Positions 1 to 12,579 are shown, counted from the first letter of the stretch. The stretch is DNA of 64,000 nucleotides from Nymphalis io (GCF_905147045.1 NC_065902.1:6517377-6581376); one strand, 5' to 3'. Numbers and translations: made by a program. The notes: generated by a model from the letters alone, not told the origin.

Positions 1-1320
1 GTCTGCAAATCAGAAAAAACTATGTTACTTCGGATTATTCTTATGTTTATCCTTTGGGAACTAACTGTCTTATTTTCCGAGCGACAAGTTATCTTATGAG
101 TATAAATTGTCACATGATTTTTAATACATAATGTTGTTTTATCAACATACGGTTGTTTTATCATCATTCGGGCAGATTGAAAATATATTTAAAAAAAACT
201 GTTCGTCTAAGCGTAAAAATTAATCGGAAAGTTGTTTCCAATTACGATAGCTATATTATAAGATAAGTTATAATAAAGATAATATGAAAAAAAATTGTAG
301 TCCTAAAATATTGTAGTTAAAAAAAACGTATAATTTATTTCATATACTAAAAATATTGGCATTTACGCCAAAAATTTGTGCAAAATTTCAAGTCAATTTC
401 AGGTTTATATGGGACTCATTTTAAAATTAACCACAAGATAACCACATCTCAATTTCAATAACAAGTGAAGAAAAGTGTGACGGGCGGAGAGACACGAGAG
501 TGATCCCTACAAAACCCTAAAAACTCAGTAGTATTATGATTATATATATACAAATATGTAGATTTGTCTTCTATTGATTATAATATCAGCGTCCTTTACA
601 AACACATTTCTGTTTTATTATATTTACTTACAGTCAATGTCAATTTTCTTTTTACTGCGTTGCATATTAGATTATGAGATATTTTCCCAAATATAACTCT
701 TCGGAAAAATAGTACCTCTGTTCTCATTAAAACCGAAAAAATGCATTGAAATGCATTCTTATTCTGTGTATATTTTTGAAATCTCATATAACTAAATAAT
801 ATTTGTGTATTATTTCAGATTTCGCAAAGTTTGTAAAGTAAACAAAGTACAGTTGAAATTGGACAAAGCATGCAAACTGTATAAATGAAAATATAATAAT
901 TGAATATCTTCAACTCTTGTTATATTACTATAGTTGACTCTGTTCCTTTTATGTGGGAAATATTTTATTCATAAATATGCCAATTCATACATATTAATTG
1001 GCGTATTCAAAAAAAAAATAAAGATGATATGCGTGGAGTTAGGTTGCGTTAATTTTCATCCAGGATACTTAAATCGGTTGTATTTGATTGATATAACTAA
1101 TTGTGTGTTCGAAAAGGGTAACTTTTGAGATTCTCGCCGGTTCAAAGGGAGCTTTAAATTTAAACAAATCTTGTGCAAAAACGAAGTGTAATTAAATAAA
1201 GTTTTTTTTTATTGTAAATTTTACTCAAAAGTCCTGTACAAATCGTCTTTGCCTCGGATAACCCGGAGATGCCGAGTCCACTAAAGACACAGACTTCTAT
1301 TTTAAGGGTCCAAAATAATT
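1..1320. other. AT-rich intergenic sequence, no gene seen
   Basis: I see no coding exon, RNA gene or recognisable transposon here. The short open frames lack domain content and have the base composition of the surrounding AT-rich DNA. The stretch may belong to an intron or the 3' flank of a gene off the left edge, since a possible minus-strand first exon lies at 1973-2113. Confidence 0.4.
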
Positions 1321-1339
1321 TATATCTATTATTATCTGA

Positions 1340-1434
<95 letters not shown>

Positions 1435-1436
1435 CA
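1340..1436. repeat. (AT)n microsatellite with a 44-bp perfect palindrome
   Basis: A long AT dinucleotide run is interrupted by TGTTTAAT at 1393-1400 and closes with ATTAAACA at 1429-1436. The segment 1393-1436 is therefore a perfect palindrome (TGTTTA, then AT repeats, then TAAACA). It could extrude as a hairpin. No gene is associated. Confidence 0.9.
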
Positions 1437-1972
1437 GTGATGGCATATTGTTCGGTATCAGTAAGCAATATTTATGTATATATTTCCAGGTAAACGCTTA
1501 TATATAGGCTTTTGGTAATAGGATTATAGTTTAATCATTTGACCATGGAGAAAAATATTATTTAAAAAGATTCAGATTCTTACTTTTTAAAAGCCGATGA
1601 ACCGATTAAATAACTATAACGACAAACTGAAGCAAAAGATTTCAACGATAAATTAAATAACTGCAAAAAATGTATGTAGAAAGTATAAATAAAAAAATTA
1701 TACCAATCCATTAAATATAACCGTATGTTATTATTTCATTACTCAGAACGGTATTTTAGCTTAAGAAATGTGTATATATGTTTTTTTATTATAAAATAAA
1801 CTTATTATTTAAGTTATAGTCCTGATTAAAAAATATAATTAAAAAAATAATGTTAATTCAAACGGATTGAATTTAAAAAATAGTCATATAAAAAAAACTG
1901 ATTTACAATTATTAATTAAACAAAATCTTATATATATTTTTAATAAGACTATAACAATTTTTAATGGCTTAC

Positions 1973-2113
1973 CTCTTGATGTCGAAGGCTGTGAAGCAGT
2001 ATTCAAAACGTCGTTGAGACAAAGTTTATGCTGCTCAGGATAGCCTGCAACCCTCAGCGAGACGATGGTTTGAAAGCAAATGGGTGATTGTAAGTGAAAC
2101 TCGCGGTTATATA
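1973..2113 (-). promoter_or_regulatory. Candidate TATA promoter and non-coding first exon
   Basis: On the minus strand a TATATAA box sits at 2113-2107. About 110 nt further on, after the expected start near 2082-2090, there is a consensus splice donor AAGAG|GTAAGC with the last exon base at 1973. The stretch has a higher GC content than its flanks. The expected transcript contains no ATG before the donor, so it would be a 5' UTR exon of a gene continuing off the left edge. The short open frame across it is probably incidental. This is inference from motif spacing only. Confidence 0.35.
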
Positions 2114-2179
2114 CTCGTTGGCTACGCGGTGTCCTCGGCTCGTACCGCGTAGGTGAGGGACGTATATACGACAACCCTA

Positions 2180-4535
2180 TCTAGCGAGTTAATTAATCTG
2201 TTTCAGTCGAGTTTATGCAAGTGAATACTGTTTTAGTGTCCATTAAAATAAATACTCATTTGGGTTGCGGTTTGTTTTTCTACGTACTTTATTAAAATGC
2301 TCGAAATTATCTTGATTTGATTTGAAAAGTAATAAATATTACATTTTATTATATGTTGTAAATTCAATATTACTTACTAAGTACGACGCTTATAATAGGC
2401 GCATATTAAATAATATTTTATACTAGGCCTCACAATTCAGCTTCAATATTTCTCTATTAGTTTAGATATAACTTTATCAAGTCGGATTATACAACACGTG
2501 TATACAGTATTGCTGTGAAGTCACGTTTGATGTGATATAAGCTTAAAGCTAAAGCCATGGAGATTAAATTATAGGTAAAAATTAAATTACTGATTTTTTT
2601 TAATGTGTAAATGTATTTTAAATATTTCATACACAAAAGTTAACGTAACAATCCATTTTCAAAAAAAAACGTACTTACTTGCCCTTGTAAAAGTTATCTT
2701 ACTCGTTTGTTCAACTATTTTAATGCTTATGTATTATAGGCTATATAAAAACTGGGATTCAGTAGTAAATACGACAAATGCTTTATTTCGACTTCAAACT
2801 GAAACTACTACTGTAACATAACATAACTACATATTATAAAACAAATTAACCGCGTCTTACTTTCTGAACGAATTAAAGTCGAAGGTTTTTTGTATAATTC
2901 ATGATGATTTTGGGTAAATTGGCCGACATAAAATTGTATAAATATAAAAATGTTAAAGATGTCGGGAAAAATCATGGCGACTAGGAGCTTTACTGCCGTG
3001 TACCGCGTAAAGCAATAGTGATATTATTTATTAAATATAAACATTTTATTTGAAATTTTATTTGACCTGTGCGATGCTGGGATAGCTAGTAGTATTATAT
3101 AATAGGCATTTGCTTCCATAAATTTCGCAACCAATTATTTCTATGAAGTTATTGTAAGTAAAATTTAAGATATAAAAATGTTAAACATACGCGTATTAAA
3201 TTTAGTAACAGAATTAAATTATCAAGTATATTATTTAAAATCATATTTAACAAAGGTAAGAAAAATAAATGTATTTGATGAATTTTAATAATTAAAATGA
3301 AAATAAACGTTTTTATTTCATGTGTTGTATTGCCAGCCGCCAGAAATAACAATAATTTATATTTGGGTAAACAATATGACTGTGTAATCCTCTCTCTTAA
3401 TCAGCGGACTCGTACAGAACGCGACGCGATGCTCAAATTTTGATACGAAATAATATAAAATTATTGCTATTTAAATGTACATACGTTATTCATAATTAGT
3501 AATTTATAGAATCGTCGACAGTTAAGACAATTATATATTTAAACTTCAATCTTATAAAAAGTTTTAAATCAAATAAATGTTTCTATATTAACTGAAGGTA
3601 CTTCTGTATTTTAGTAAATGGATATTCTTAGTTCAGTAAAAACATTAGAAGGCAATTCATGACTTAGTACCAAATAAATTACTTAGAAACCACTGTGATG
3701 ACAAGCTGTTACGAGAATCGCAAGAACCCGACTTCGCACGGTACAATTAACGTACTACTAGTATCTCAATACTACTACTAACTCAAAATAATACATATAT
3801 ATGACTTATGATATTAAATGAGCAACTCTTGTATATATCTCGGAAATGACTAATGATTTGGCTCAAATTTTATATTTAGGTTTTGCTTTTTAAATTTATA
3901 GACGTATTTCTATATATATAATATAAAATAACATTTCAAATTTGATAAATGATTGTTGCTTAAAATAATTATACTTCGTTTTGCGAAAGTCATTTTATAA
4001 CGGAAATGCATCGGAACGCTTGTTGCACGAGTCGCCTCTTGCCACTAAATACTGAATATCGATTGAACGTAACCTACGTATATTACCAACGTGGATATTT
4101 TTTTATATGTAATCATAAAATTTCTTACAATTACGGTCAAATAAATATTATATTTAAAAAAAGGTAATTTTTGTTTTCACGTCAAATCCCATTTCTAATA
4201 CAACTAATGTATATATTATGTGAGTTTATACTTCCAGGATGAAATTGAATTTAGGGTAATGTTTGTAGTTAATTTCATATAATTTTAATGTACCGAGATT
4301 GACAATTAGGACATCATATATCTTTTATGATTAATTTACAGTAATAATTCTAAAAATGATGAAAGTAAGTAATTAATTTAGCTGTTTTAACTTTAATTTA
4401 TTTATCGGGCAGTGTTAATCTGTAACCAAAAGTAATATAATTTTATAGCGTTAACGGTAAATAAATATTGTTGTTTACATCATTTGGAAAAGGAGTTTTG
4501 GATAATTACGTCATATATATTTGAATTGAATAAAT
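2180..4535. other. AT-rich intergenic sequence, no gene seen
   Basis: No domain-bearing reading frame, RNA gene or recognisable transposon was found. A short hydrophobic open frame near 2603-2821 has no family resemblance that I recognise and looks like chance in AT-rich DNA. Confidence 0.4.
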
Positions 4536-4536
4536 A

Positions 4537-4838
4537 GCCGAGATGGCCCAGTGGTAAGAACACGTAAATCTTAACCGATGATCGTGAGTTCAAACCCGGG
4601 CAAGCACCACTGAATTTTCATGTGCTTAATTTGTGATTATAATTCATCTCGTGCTTTACGGTGAAGGAAAACATCGTGAGGAAACCTGCATGTGTCTAAT
4701 TTCACTGAAATTCTGCCACATGTTTATTCCACCAACCCGTAATGAAGCAGAGTGGTGGAATAAGCTCCATACCTTCTCCTCAAAAAGGTAGAGGAGGCCT
4801 TAAACCAGTAGTGGGAAATTCACAGGCTGTTACTGTAT
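4537..4838 (+). mobile_element. tRNA-derived SINE, family A, near full length
   Basis: It begins with a tRNA-like head: an A-box-like GGCCCAGTGG and a B-box-like GTTCAAACCC about 45 nt later, as needed for internal RNA polymerase III promotion. A body shared with the copies at 6250 and 11347 follows, ending with the GTGGGA and CAGGCTGTTACTGT motifs. I recognise this sequence type as widespread in nymphalid butterfly genomes. It is the best-preserved copy together with the one at 6250. Confidence 0.85.
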
Positions 4839-5947
4839 ATATTTGAATAAACGCATATCTAATCGCTTTTTAAAATCATGTAGCAACGATGTAATAAAAT
4901 TTAATTATAAATGGTATATATCCTATTGTTACCAGCTTCAGAAGTGTGGCAAAATTTCATCTCAATCGTTTTAGTAGACTGCTTTGAAATTAATTTGTAA
5001 GATTTGAGTCACACTTACAAACAAACGCATTAAATTAAATAAAAGTATATAAAGATGTGGAGTATGCTCTTATAATAAAGTAATAACAGATGAATAGATT
5101 GATTGGCTAAATAACTAATTGTATTATATTTTAATATTTGCTTATATCTTATTATTTAAGGAAATATTATGCGATAAAAATTTTTTTCACTGGTGCAAAG
5201 TCAAGAGAGGAAAACAATATTAAGTTTAAAATCAAATCTTATAATATTTTTTTCGTATTTTTAACAATGAGTTGTATCATTATTTATTTTATTGTTTACT
5301 TCATCTAAAAGTTATAGAAAAATATGAAAAAATCTATTATGTTTTCCTATTTAAGAGCTACTTGTTTCTCTGATTCAACGACATACTCGAATTATACAGC
5401 GAAGGGAAGTACATCATTCATGATAACCTGACAAAGTAAGCTTAAATAACAATTAAGGTTGTGAATGGCGAGCAACGATTATGATGTGGTAAACAATCAT
5501 GATAAAAGCAAAGTACATAAGCGTTATTATTATCCGAGTAATACCCAGCTCGGAAGAGTTTAATATTACCTGGAAAGTGGATGTCTATAGAGTTTAATCC
5601 GTCTTATAAAATGTTGAAATTAATATTAAAATTATTATTAGCTTCATGTTGATCATTAAAAAATATTTTTATTTAATACATTTTTTTTTGTAATGAACCG
5701 CTTTCCCTTATGTAATAATAGTAAACTAACAACATAAAACGCTTTACAAAATTTATAGAATTTTATTTATAGTTTTTCATTAGTGGTCTTAGTAAATATT
5801 TCATTTCAATACATTAAGAATGCATAATGCATTAGAAATTTAGTAAACTATATTATCCAAATATAGAATAGAATATTATTTTAGACAAAGTTAAGCTAAA
5901 TTGTCTTGTCGTAAGAAATAGACTAATATAAATAGATTAATATTTTA
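4839..5947. other. AT-rich intergenic sequence, no gene seen
   Basis: Nothing beyond AT-rich sequence between two SINE insertions. No splice-consistent coding segments were found on either strand. Confidence 0.4.
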
Positions 5948-6215
5948 TGACGAGCCGGTTGGCGTGGTTGGTAGATACTTGCCTTTCACGCCAAAGGTTG
6001 TGGGTTCGATTCCCACCCAGGACAGACATTTTGTGCATGAACATGTCTGTTTGTCCTGAGTCTGGGTGTAATTATCTATATAAGTATGTATTTACAAAAG
6101 AAAAGTAATATATGTAGTATATCAGTTGTCTGGTTTCCAAAGTACAAGCTCTGCTTAATTTGGGATCAGATGGCCGTGTGTGAATAATGTCCTAGGATAT
6201 TATTATATGTTGATT
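5948..6215 (+). mobile_element. tRNA-derived SINE, family D
   Basis: The head resembles a tRNA-Glu: TGGCGTGGTTGG as A box, an anticodon-arm-like CCTTTCACGCCAAAGG, and a well-paired T arm around GGTTCGATTCC. The 5' and 3' acceptor strands do not pair, so it is not a working tRNA gene. The body contains the ATGTCTGTTTGTCC motif and ends in an ATTATTAT tail near 6205-6215. No second copy was seen in this window. Confidence 0.7.
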
Positions 6216-6249
6216 AGATAAACAGTAGGTAGGTTTTACGTTTTTATAA

Positions 6250-6548
6250 GCCGAGATGGCCCAGTGGTTAGAACGCGTGAATCTTAACCGATGATCGTGG
6301 GTTCAAACCCGGGCAAGCACCACTGAATTTTTATGTGCTTAATTTGTGATTATAATTCATCTCGTGCTTTACGGTGAAGGAAAACATCAAGAGGAAACCT
6401 GCATGTGTCTAATTTCACTGAAATTCTGCCACATGTTTATTCCACCAACCCGTAATTAAGCAGCGTGGTGGAATAAGCTCCATACCTTCTCCTCAAAAGG
6501 GAGAGGAGGCTTTAGCCCAGCAGTGGGACATTAGCAGGCTGTTACTAT
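6250..6548 (+). mobile_element. tRNA-derived SINE, family A, full length
   Basis: Same organisation as the copy at 4537: polymerase III A and B boxes in the first 60 nt, then the family body, then the terminal GGGACATTAGCAGGCTGTTACT. It shares with the 4537 copy the uncommon CCAACCCGTAAT variant, where other copies in this window have CATTG or CAATG at that site. The two probably come from one subfamily. Confidence 0.85.
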
Positions 6549-6944
6549 TTCTAGGTTTTACGTAAAAGAAAAGCCTATCTGGCTGAGCAGGAAATACCGT
6601 GTATTTCGAAAGTCTAGGTTTTTTCTATACGGGTGCCTGTGCTTAAAGCAAGCGGTCTTCCCACAAGAAGACCTTATAAGATGTTGATAAAGGTGCCACA
6701 AATGGGTGTATGGGTGTGCCATGTAACCTGACTCTGTTTGATGAAGACAGAAGCCGGTTAAACTTTGTTGTGTAACGTTAGCAAATGGCGTAACTCAAAG
6801 TTTTTGTTGGTTACTTAAGGATATCATAGTTCTGTCTCGCAATGTAGACGTATCACGTGCAGTCGACCATTTTATTATTGTGCACATCTTGAATCTCATT
6901 ACTCTTTCTAAAAAAATAAAAAAATAATTATGACAATTTATGTG
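6549..6944. other. Unassigned intergenic sequence of higher GC content
   Basis: The segment is less AT-rich than its surroundings and could be an old transposon fragment, but it matches nothing else in the window and shows no protein signature. It contains the short hairpin TCTTCCCACAAGAAGA near 6657. Confidence 0.3.
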
Positions 6945-7882
6945 TACTACTATCAATCAATCAATCAACAGCCAATCGTTGTCCACTGCTGAACATAGGC
7001 CTCTCCCAAGGTGCGCCAAAGCTCCCTATCCTCCGCCTTCCGCATCCAGTTGGTGCCCGCCACCTTCTTAAGGTCGTCGGTCCACCTGGCTGGAGGGCGC
7101 CCTACGCTGCGCTTGCCGATTCGCGGTCTCCACTCTAGGACTCGTCTGCTCCAACGGCCATCGGTCCTACGACATACGTGACCAGCCCACTGCCACTTCA
7201 GCCTGCTAATTTGCAAGCTATGTCGGTGACTGCGGTTCTTTTCCGGATAATCTCATTTCTGATCTTATCCTTCAAAGATACTCCGAGCATAGCTCGCTCC
7301 ATAGCACGCTGAGCGACTTTGAATTTGTGGACTAGTCCCGCAGTTAGTGTCCACGTTTCGGCACCGTATGTCATGGCAGGTAAGACGCATTGGTTGAAGA
7401 CTTTCGTCTTCAAACATTGCGGTATAGACGACTTGAGGACTTGACGAAGGTTGCCAAATGCTGCCCATCCCAAGCGAATTCTTCGATCGGCTTCCTTCTC
7501 GAAGTTGTTCCTACCGACTTGTATTATCTGTCCTAGGTAGGTATATTCACTAACAACTTCGAGAGGTTTCCCCTCGACGTATATCGGTCCCGGCACGACA
7601 TGCCTATTGAACATGACCTTGGTCTTGTCCAAGTTCATACCGAGACCGACACGCCGGGAAGACTCGCCTAGGCTACGCAGCATTCCGGTGAGTTGTTCCA
7701 GTGACTCTGCTATGATGACGATATCGTCGGCAAATCGAAGGTGTGAGATGTACTCGCCGTTTACATTGACTCCATACCTAGTCCAATCCAGCGTTTTGAA
7801 AACGTCTTCCAACGCGTTGGTGAACAGTTTCGGGGATATTACATCCCCCTGTCTCACCCCTCTGCGCAGTTGGATCGTCTTA
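6945..7882 (-). mobile_element. 5'-truncated RTE-like non-LTR retrotransposon
   Basis: The minus strand encodes the C-terminal half of a reverse transcriptase typical of RTE-type LINEs. In 7857-7198 it has the motif RQGDVISPKLF, then the catalytic RFADDIVII, then YLGQII. The tail (MQISRLKWQWAGHVCRR, GRPPARWTDDL, EAYVQQWTTIG) is in another frame in 7216-6965, so a frameshift lies near 7198-7216. The 3' end is a TTGA repeat at about 6956-6968. The upstream half is absent and the 5' break at about 7882 runs straight into an AT palindromic tract. It is a dead 5'-truncated copy. Confidence 0.85.
7198..7857 (-). pseudogene. Reverse transcriptase fragment (RTE-like LINE)
   Basis: About 219 residues carrying reverse transcriptase blocks from the SP-LF motif through the FADD catalytic box (RFADDIVII, around residue 43) to the thumb region (YGAETWTLT). 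It lacks the fingers and the endonuclease domain. At its end the frame breaks (a 1-nt deletion or 2-nt insertion near DIACK), and the C-terminal WQWAGH-type segment continues in another frame. It is non-functional. Confidence 0.85.
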
Positions 7883-7945
7883 TATATATACTATAATATA
7901 TAATATATACTATATAATATATACTACTATATATATATTCACAAA
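7883..7945. repeat. AT-rich palindromic simple repeat
   Basis: Irregular TATA and ACTATA units abut the 5' break of the RTE fragment. This may be the pre-existing integration site or expansion at the junction. Confidence 0.6.
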
Positions 7946-8284
7946 ATAGATGTAAATCAAATAAATACAAGGAAACAATGTTTTAAAACTTTTAAGATCC
8001 TCAGTTAGAAAATGCTCAGTTCTGCTAACAATTTCTGTCATTGAAAATTATTACTGATTACTTTTCTGATCTTTGATTTTTCAATTAAAACTTCTCTTAA
8101 GAAAACTCTAAGCTTTCAAATTAGATGCGATTGATTGCTTTATATAAGTAACATGTAACTTGTGATAACAATAACAGATGACCTTTCCCTTTTATCATAC
8201 ATTAATAATACATATTCGTACCGATATATACACATACTTAAATGATACTTGAAATATGTTTCGTAAAGTAAATCGTGGAGAACG

Positions 8285-8588
8285 TTATATTAATGTCGTC
8301 CAGACCGATTTCGGTGCTTGAGATATTATAATGCGCAAGTGTGTGCGCAAACACATGTGCACTTTCTATTCCCTAGCTCTTATAATCCGATGGGACGGCA
8401 ATCAGACACAACCAGAAAGAGTTTAGGTGCAGGACTTCGACTTCAATTTCAATTTTTAGACTCCGGGCTGTTACTGAGAGTTTTCTGACAGGAAATCCCA
8501 ATAACTTTTTATTGGCCCGATCCAAATCCCCAGAATTGAATCCAGAAGGGGTTTGTGGCCTTACATCTGAGACCAACGAGGCAGTCAG
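8285..8588 (-). mobile_element. tRNA-derived SINE, family B
   Basis: Read on the minus strand it starts GACTGCCTCGTTGGTCT..., with a degenerate B-box region and then the family body (CTCAGTAACAGCCCGGAGTC, CCGTCCCATCGGATTATAAG), ending near the GAAATCGGTC motif at 8305. It matches the copies at 9985, 31098 and 33105 in the same orientation. Confidence 0.75.
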
Positions 8589-9580
8589 TTATTATTATAA
8601 CATAGATGAAAAGCACATTTTATTTATTCATTCTCATAACATTACATAATATTATAAAAATATGAGATACTATTTAAAGGTTTAGCGGCTTTTTTCGTGT
8701 ATTTGGATTCGCGAATATAAAATATAAGTAAATAATATAAAAAATTCGTTCAACAAGTGTGTATAAATTCGGTTATAAGAAGAAATCAGTATTTAATGTG
8801 ATAGAAGTTTTAACCAATTATTAGTATTTTCTACTATATGAAAGGATTTAATGTTATTAAATAATATTAACATTAAAGCCAGTTTTTAGAATTTTTACCA
8901 GTAAATGTTCTTTGATAATTGTGTATTTAATGTTTTCCATCTACTTAATGAGATTAAATCAATGTGTTGTAAATGTAGAGCATTCACCCTCCAAGGAAAG
9001 ATATATAAAACATTGTTTGTTCAACGCCCTCTCTACACTCATCTTGGACGTTTTACTTTAAATTAAGCGAGTTTGCGTAAGCGAAAAATACACATTCAAA
9101 AGAAATTTATGTTGATAAACTTTAAAATTATTCAACATAAAAATATAAAACAAGCTTAATAAGCAAGCTATTATAATTATTAATAAATATGATTAATTAA
9201 AAAAATATTATTATAAATAAGACTATTTGTTCTCTATAAACAAATTAAAACGAAATACCTCAGAATTTGATTTATAAAAAAAGCTTTTTTATATATTAAC
9301 ATTCATATTATAGTTTCTGCTACGGCCATTCTCTACGGATACGAAGTAGGAGTTATTGTAGTAGATAAGACGGTATAAATAGAAATGAATAAATGAATAT
9401 ATTCATTTATATATATACATTTTTTAAGACTATATTCATATATATATATATATATATATATTCATATATATATATATAAATTTAAAATTCATGTATTACA
9501 AGGATCAATTGAATGTTTTTGTAGAAAGGCAGACACAAGGAAATATTCATTTTTATACAAATATATTTTATTCTGATTGC
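8589..9580. other. AT-rich intergenic sequence with an AT microsatellite
   Basis: No gene was found. A TATA-type microsatellite occupies about 9395-9480, with repeated TTCATATATA units that give it local self-complementarity. Confidence 0.4.
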
Positions 9581-9585
9581 GGGTT

Positions 9586-9820
9586 CACTCTTAGGTAAGC
9601 GCCTCTGATTTTTCACGTGCCTAATTTATATTTAAAATTCATATCTTGCTTTCCGGTAAAGAAAAACATCCTAAAGAAACTTCATGTGTTAGATGAAAAT
9701 CTGCTACATGTGTATCCACCAACCCGCTTCGGAGCAGCGTGGTGAAACAAGCTTTTAACCTTCTCCTCAAAGGAAGAGAAGGCCTTAACCCAGTAGTGGT
9801 ACATTAAAAGGCTAGTACCT
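9586..9820 (+). mobile_element. Degenerate SINE, family A
   Basis: Diverged copy recognisable from TTCATATCTTGCTTTCCGG, the AACATCC..AAAGAAACTTCATGTG segment, CCACCAACCCGCTTCGGAGC and the terminal CCCAGTAGTGGTACATTAAA. The tRNA-like head is mostly eroded, so it is an old insertion. Confidence 0.7.
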
Positions 9821-9984
9821 TATATTAATATATATAAATAAATGTTTGTACATCTATTTATTGCGTTATGATTTTGTTTTTCCGATTATGTGCGTTTCTT
9901 ATCATTTTTTGTTTTATGTTGAGGAAAACGAAAAATTTGAATTTACTGTATTTTATGTAGGTGTGTGTACGTGAGTGTGTGTCT

Positions 9985-10288
9985 TCTTGACCGATTTCGG
10001 CCTTGGTGGTCAGTCTCAAGATAGACATGCTAACTGGGCAGGACTCATTTTATCTTATGAGACGGCAAATTCGACTCGACTGGAAAAAGTTCAAGCGCAA
10101 TATCAACGGCATACGAACTCTCGTAGGCAAGAGAGTTTACACAGTTTCAACTTCTATTCTTCAGGCATCTACAGAGGATCTTTCGACTGAAAAATCCAAT
10201 AACTTTATATGGGCCCGAACTGGGGCTTGAACTCAAGACCTTGGGATTTGCGGCCTTATATCTAGCTACTAGATAACGAGGCAGTCTA
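9985..10288 (-). mobile_element. tRNA-derived SINE, family B
   Basis: On the minus strand the head reads ...GCCTCGTTATCTAGTAGCTAGAT, with GTCTTGAGTTCAAGCCCC as the B-box region. The body ends at the GACCACCAAGGCCGAAATCG motif near 9990. Overlapping short plus-strand open frames are incidental. Confidence 0.75.
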
Positions 10289-11346
10289 CTGAATTACTGA
10301 ATGTGACATACAACAATGTATTTTCATTTACATTCGTTGTACGAGCAGAGGGTTAATGTAGTAAATTATACGGGTGCCAAACTGTAGCGACCTAGGGAGC
10401 ATTATTATTTATGTTCGCTTCTGTATCTCTGATTATATTAAAAACAAAAATAATTATTATAATAAAGACCTGTATTTTTAATTTAAAGTGGTATTGTTCT
10501 TAAAAGTGATATACTTACAGTATTGCATTTCAAGATCCGTCCAATCCGATGTAAACCGTATATATAAGCCTAAAATATGGCTAATAATTATTGCTTTTTT
10601 TATCGAAAACTAAAGATTTTTAAGTAAAATACTTATATCAAAATAGTAGGTATACTGTTGCATTTCAATAATATTCAATTAATAAAACTCATATGTAATC
10701 GTTTACATTTAATTAAAAGATAAAATAAATTCTTATTGTCTAAAAATATCTTGCTCAAATAACTTTAAAGTCTTCAATGAAAATTTGTTCTATAATAAAG
10801 GCCAGATAATATTTCGCCTATTTTACATTCTGATATTTCAGGTCACGGTGAACGATCAAGGAATGTGGCGGTGATCCCTGTTAAACTAAATTTGTAACCG
10901 TGTAATGTGTTAAGTCATGCTTCGTAACGAACATTTCTTCTTTCCCACGTAATTGGATAAACGCAAAACTTATTTACTATTATGTCTAAAATATTACACG
11001 AACAATTTTATTTTATATTTAGCTATTCGTGGAAGTATTGTAATTAAGATTGAACGAAGTGACAAAAATAGAATATAATTAATGGTTTATTTTTGTAAGC
11101 GGCTTTTTGAATTGTTTAATTTTATTATAATAGAATTTGTAATTTAAATAAATAAAAACATTTCCTTTAAAAGGAAAAAATGTATATTTAAACATCTTAA
11201 ATAAAATCTGATTGAAGGATTAAGTTTATAATTAAATATACACCTAACATTTTAGAAAAAAAAGCTATTTCCATATTTGAATAAAAAAACTTACATCAAC
11301 GTAACTGTGTTAGTTAGAAAGAGATAATAATTAGATAGATACAGTA
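10289..11346. other. AT-rich intergenic sequence, no gene seen
   Basis: No coding exon, RNA gene or repeat that I recognise. A segment at 10842-10960 is slightly GC-richer and follows a polypyrimidine-AG, but no reading frame supports an exon. Confidence 0.35.
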
Positions 11347-11652
11347 CAGTACAGTAACAGCCTGTTAATGTCCCACTGCTGGGCTAAAGCCTCCTCTCCC
11401 TTTTTGAGGAGAAGGTTTGGAGCTTATTTCACCACGCTGCTCCAATGCGGGTTGGTAGAATAAACAAGTGGCAGAATTTCAATGAAATCAGACACATGCA
11501 GGTTTCCTCACGGTGTTTTCCTTCACCGTCAAGCACGAGATGAATTATAAACACAAATTACACAAGCACATGAAAATTCAGTGGTGCTTGCCTGGGTTTG
11601 AACTCACGATTATGGGTTAAGATTGACGCGTTCTAACCACTAGGCCAGATAT
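11347..11652 (-). mobile_element. tRNA-derived SINE, family A, near full length
   Basis: Reverse-orientation copy running from CAGCCTGTTAATGTCCCACT (its 3' end) at about 11355 to the degenerate tRNA head (TTCTAACCACTAGGCC) at about 11645. The body is well preserved. Confidence 0.85.
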
Positions 11653-12579
11653 ATAATAATAATACTAGCAACAAATATATTACAAAATTTAAAAACAATT
11701 TTGTTTAGCCCTCCTATCACCAGTGGGGGAAGGGTGTAATATTTTTTATAAAAGTTTTTCCACTATCACTCCAAGGTCCAAGCGTTTTAATAAAACAATG
11801 CTACATCTGAAATCATCTGTTAGTCTATAAGCATATCTTTTTCAAATAACAAAACAAAGGATAGTCCTTACTCCTGTCATAGTAATAACCTAAATCAGCA
11901 ATGTTCGAAATTCCATTATACGGCACTTATGGTTTACGGCTTGTAAGAACGATTTCCACACGCCGTCATTCCTTTTCTGCGGGATATCAAGTGATTTTTT
12001 CCACTTGACACTTGGATAAGACTTTATTTTAGTAGAACCTATAAATTGATTTAGATAATATAATAAAACAAATTAACCAAATGTATACCTAGTAATTAGG
12101 CTAACGTAGAAAAAAATATTTTCACATTGATCTTTTAGTGCATTTAATTTAAAAAAAAACTGCTTTTTTTTCGCCCGTTCTTCTCAGGGATTCTCTGTTT
12201 CTTCGCTATATCAAGCCCCACCTTATTGTTGGAGAGTGTGGTAACGTCATTCATTCAATATTGGTGCGACTAGTAATAAGTAAGTGTTCAATCGTATTAT
12301 ATTTTTAAGATTAATTTACTTCATTTTTTATAATTTGGTGTTTATTTTTATTATTCAATTCGAGGTTTTTATAAGATTTTTCAGTTTCACTTATGTATGT
12401 TACATATATATTAATGTTACTTTTAAGTAATACTTTAAAACATTAATCTCACTTAAATATTCGTGATGTCATTGGTATATTATTTAAACTATATTTTTAA
12501 CGTAGGCATAATAGAACACATCAACTTTACATGAACTATTTACAATTATAAAAATATACTCGGTGATAACCTTTTGTGT
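11653..12579. other. AT-rich intergenic sequence, no gene seen
   Basis: No supported feature was found. The small GC-richer patch at 11705-11740 and the pyrimidine-rich patch at 12165-12260 carry no frame or motif that I can assign. Confidence 0.35.

Noticed and set aside
5952..6030. tRNA-Glu-like sequence as a working tRNA gene
   Set aside because: The T arm and anticodon arm look good, but the acceptor strands do not pair and the sequence runs into a SINE body, so it is a SINE head.
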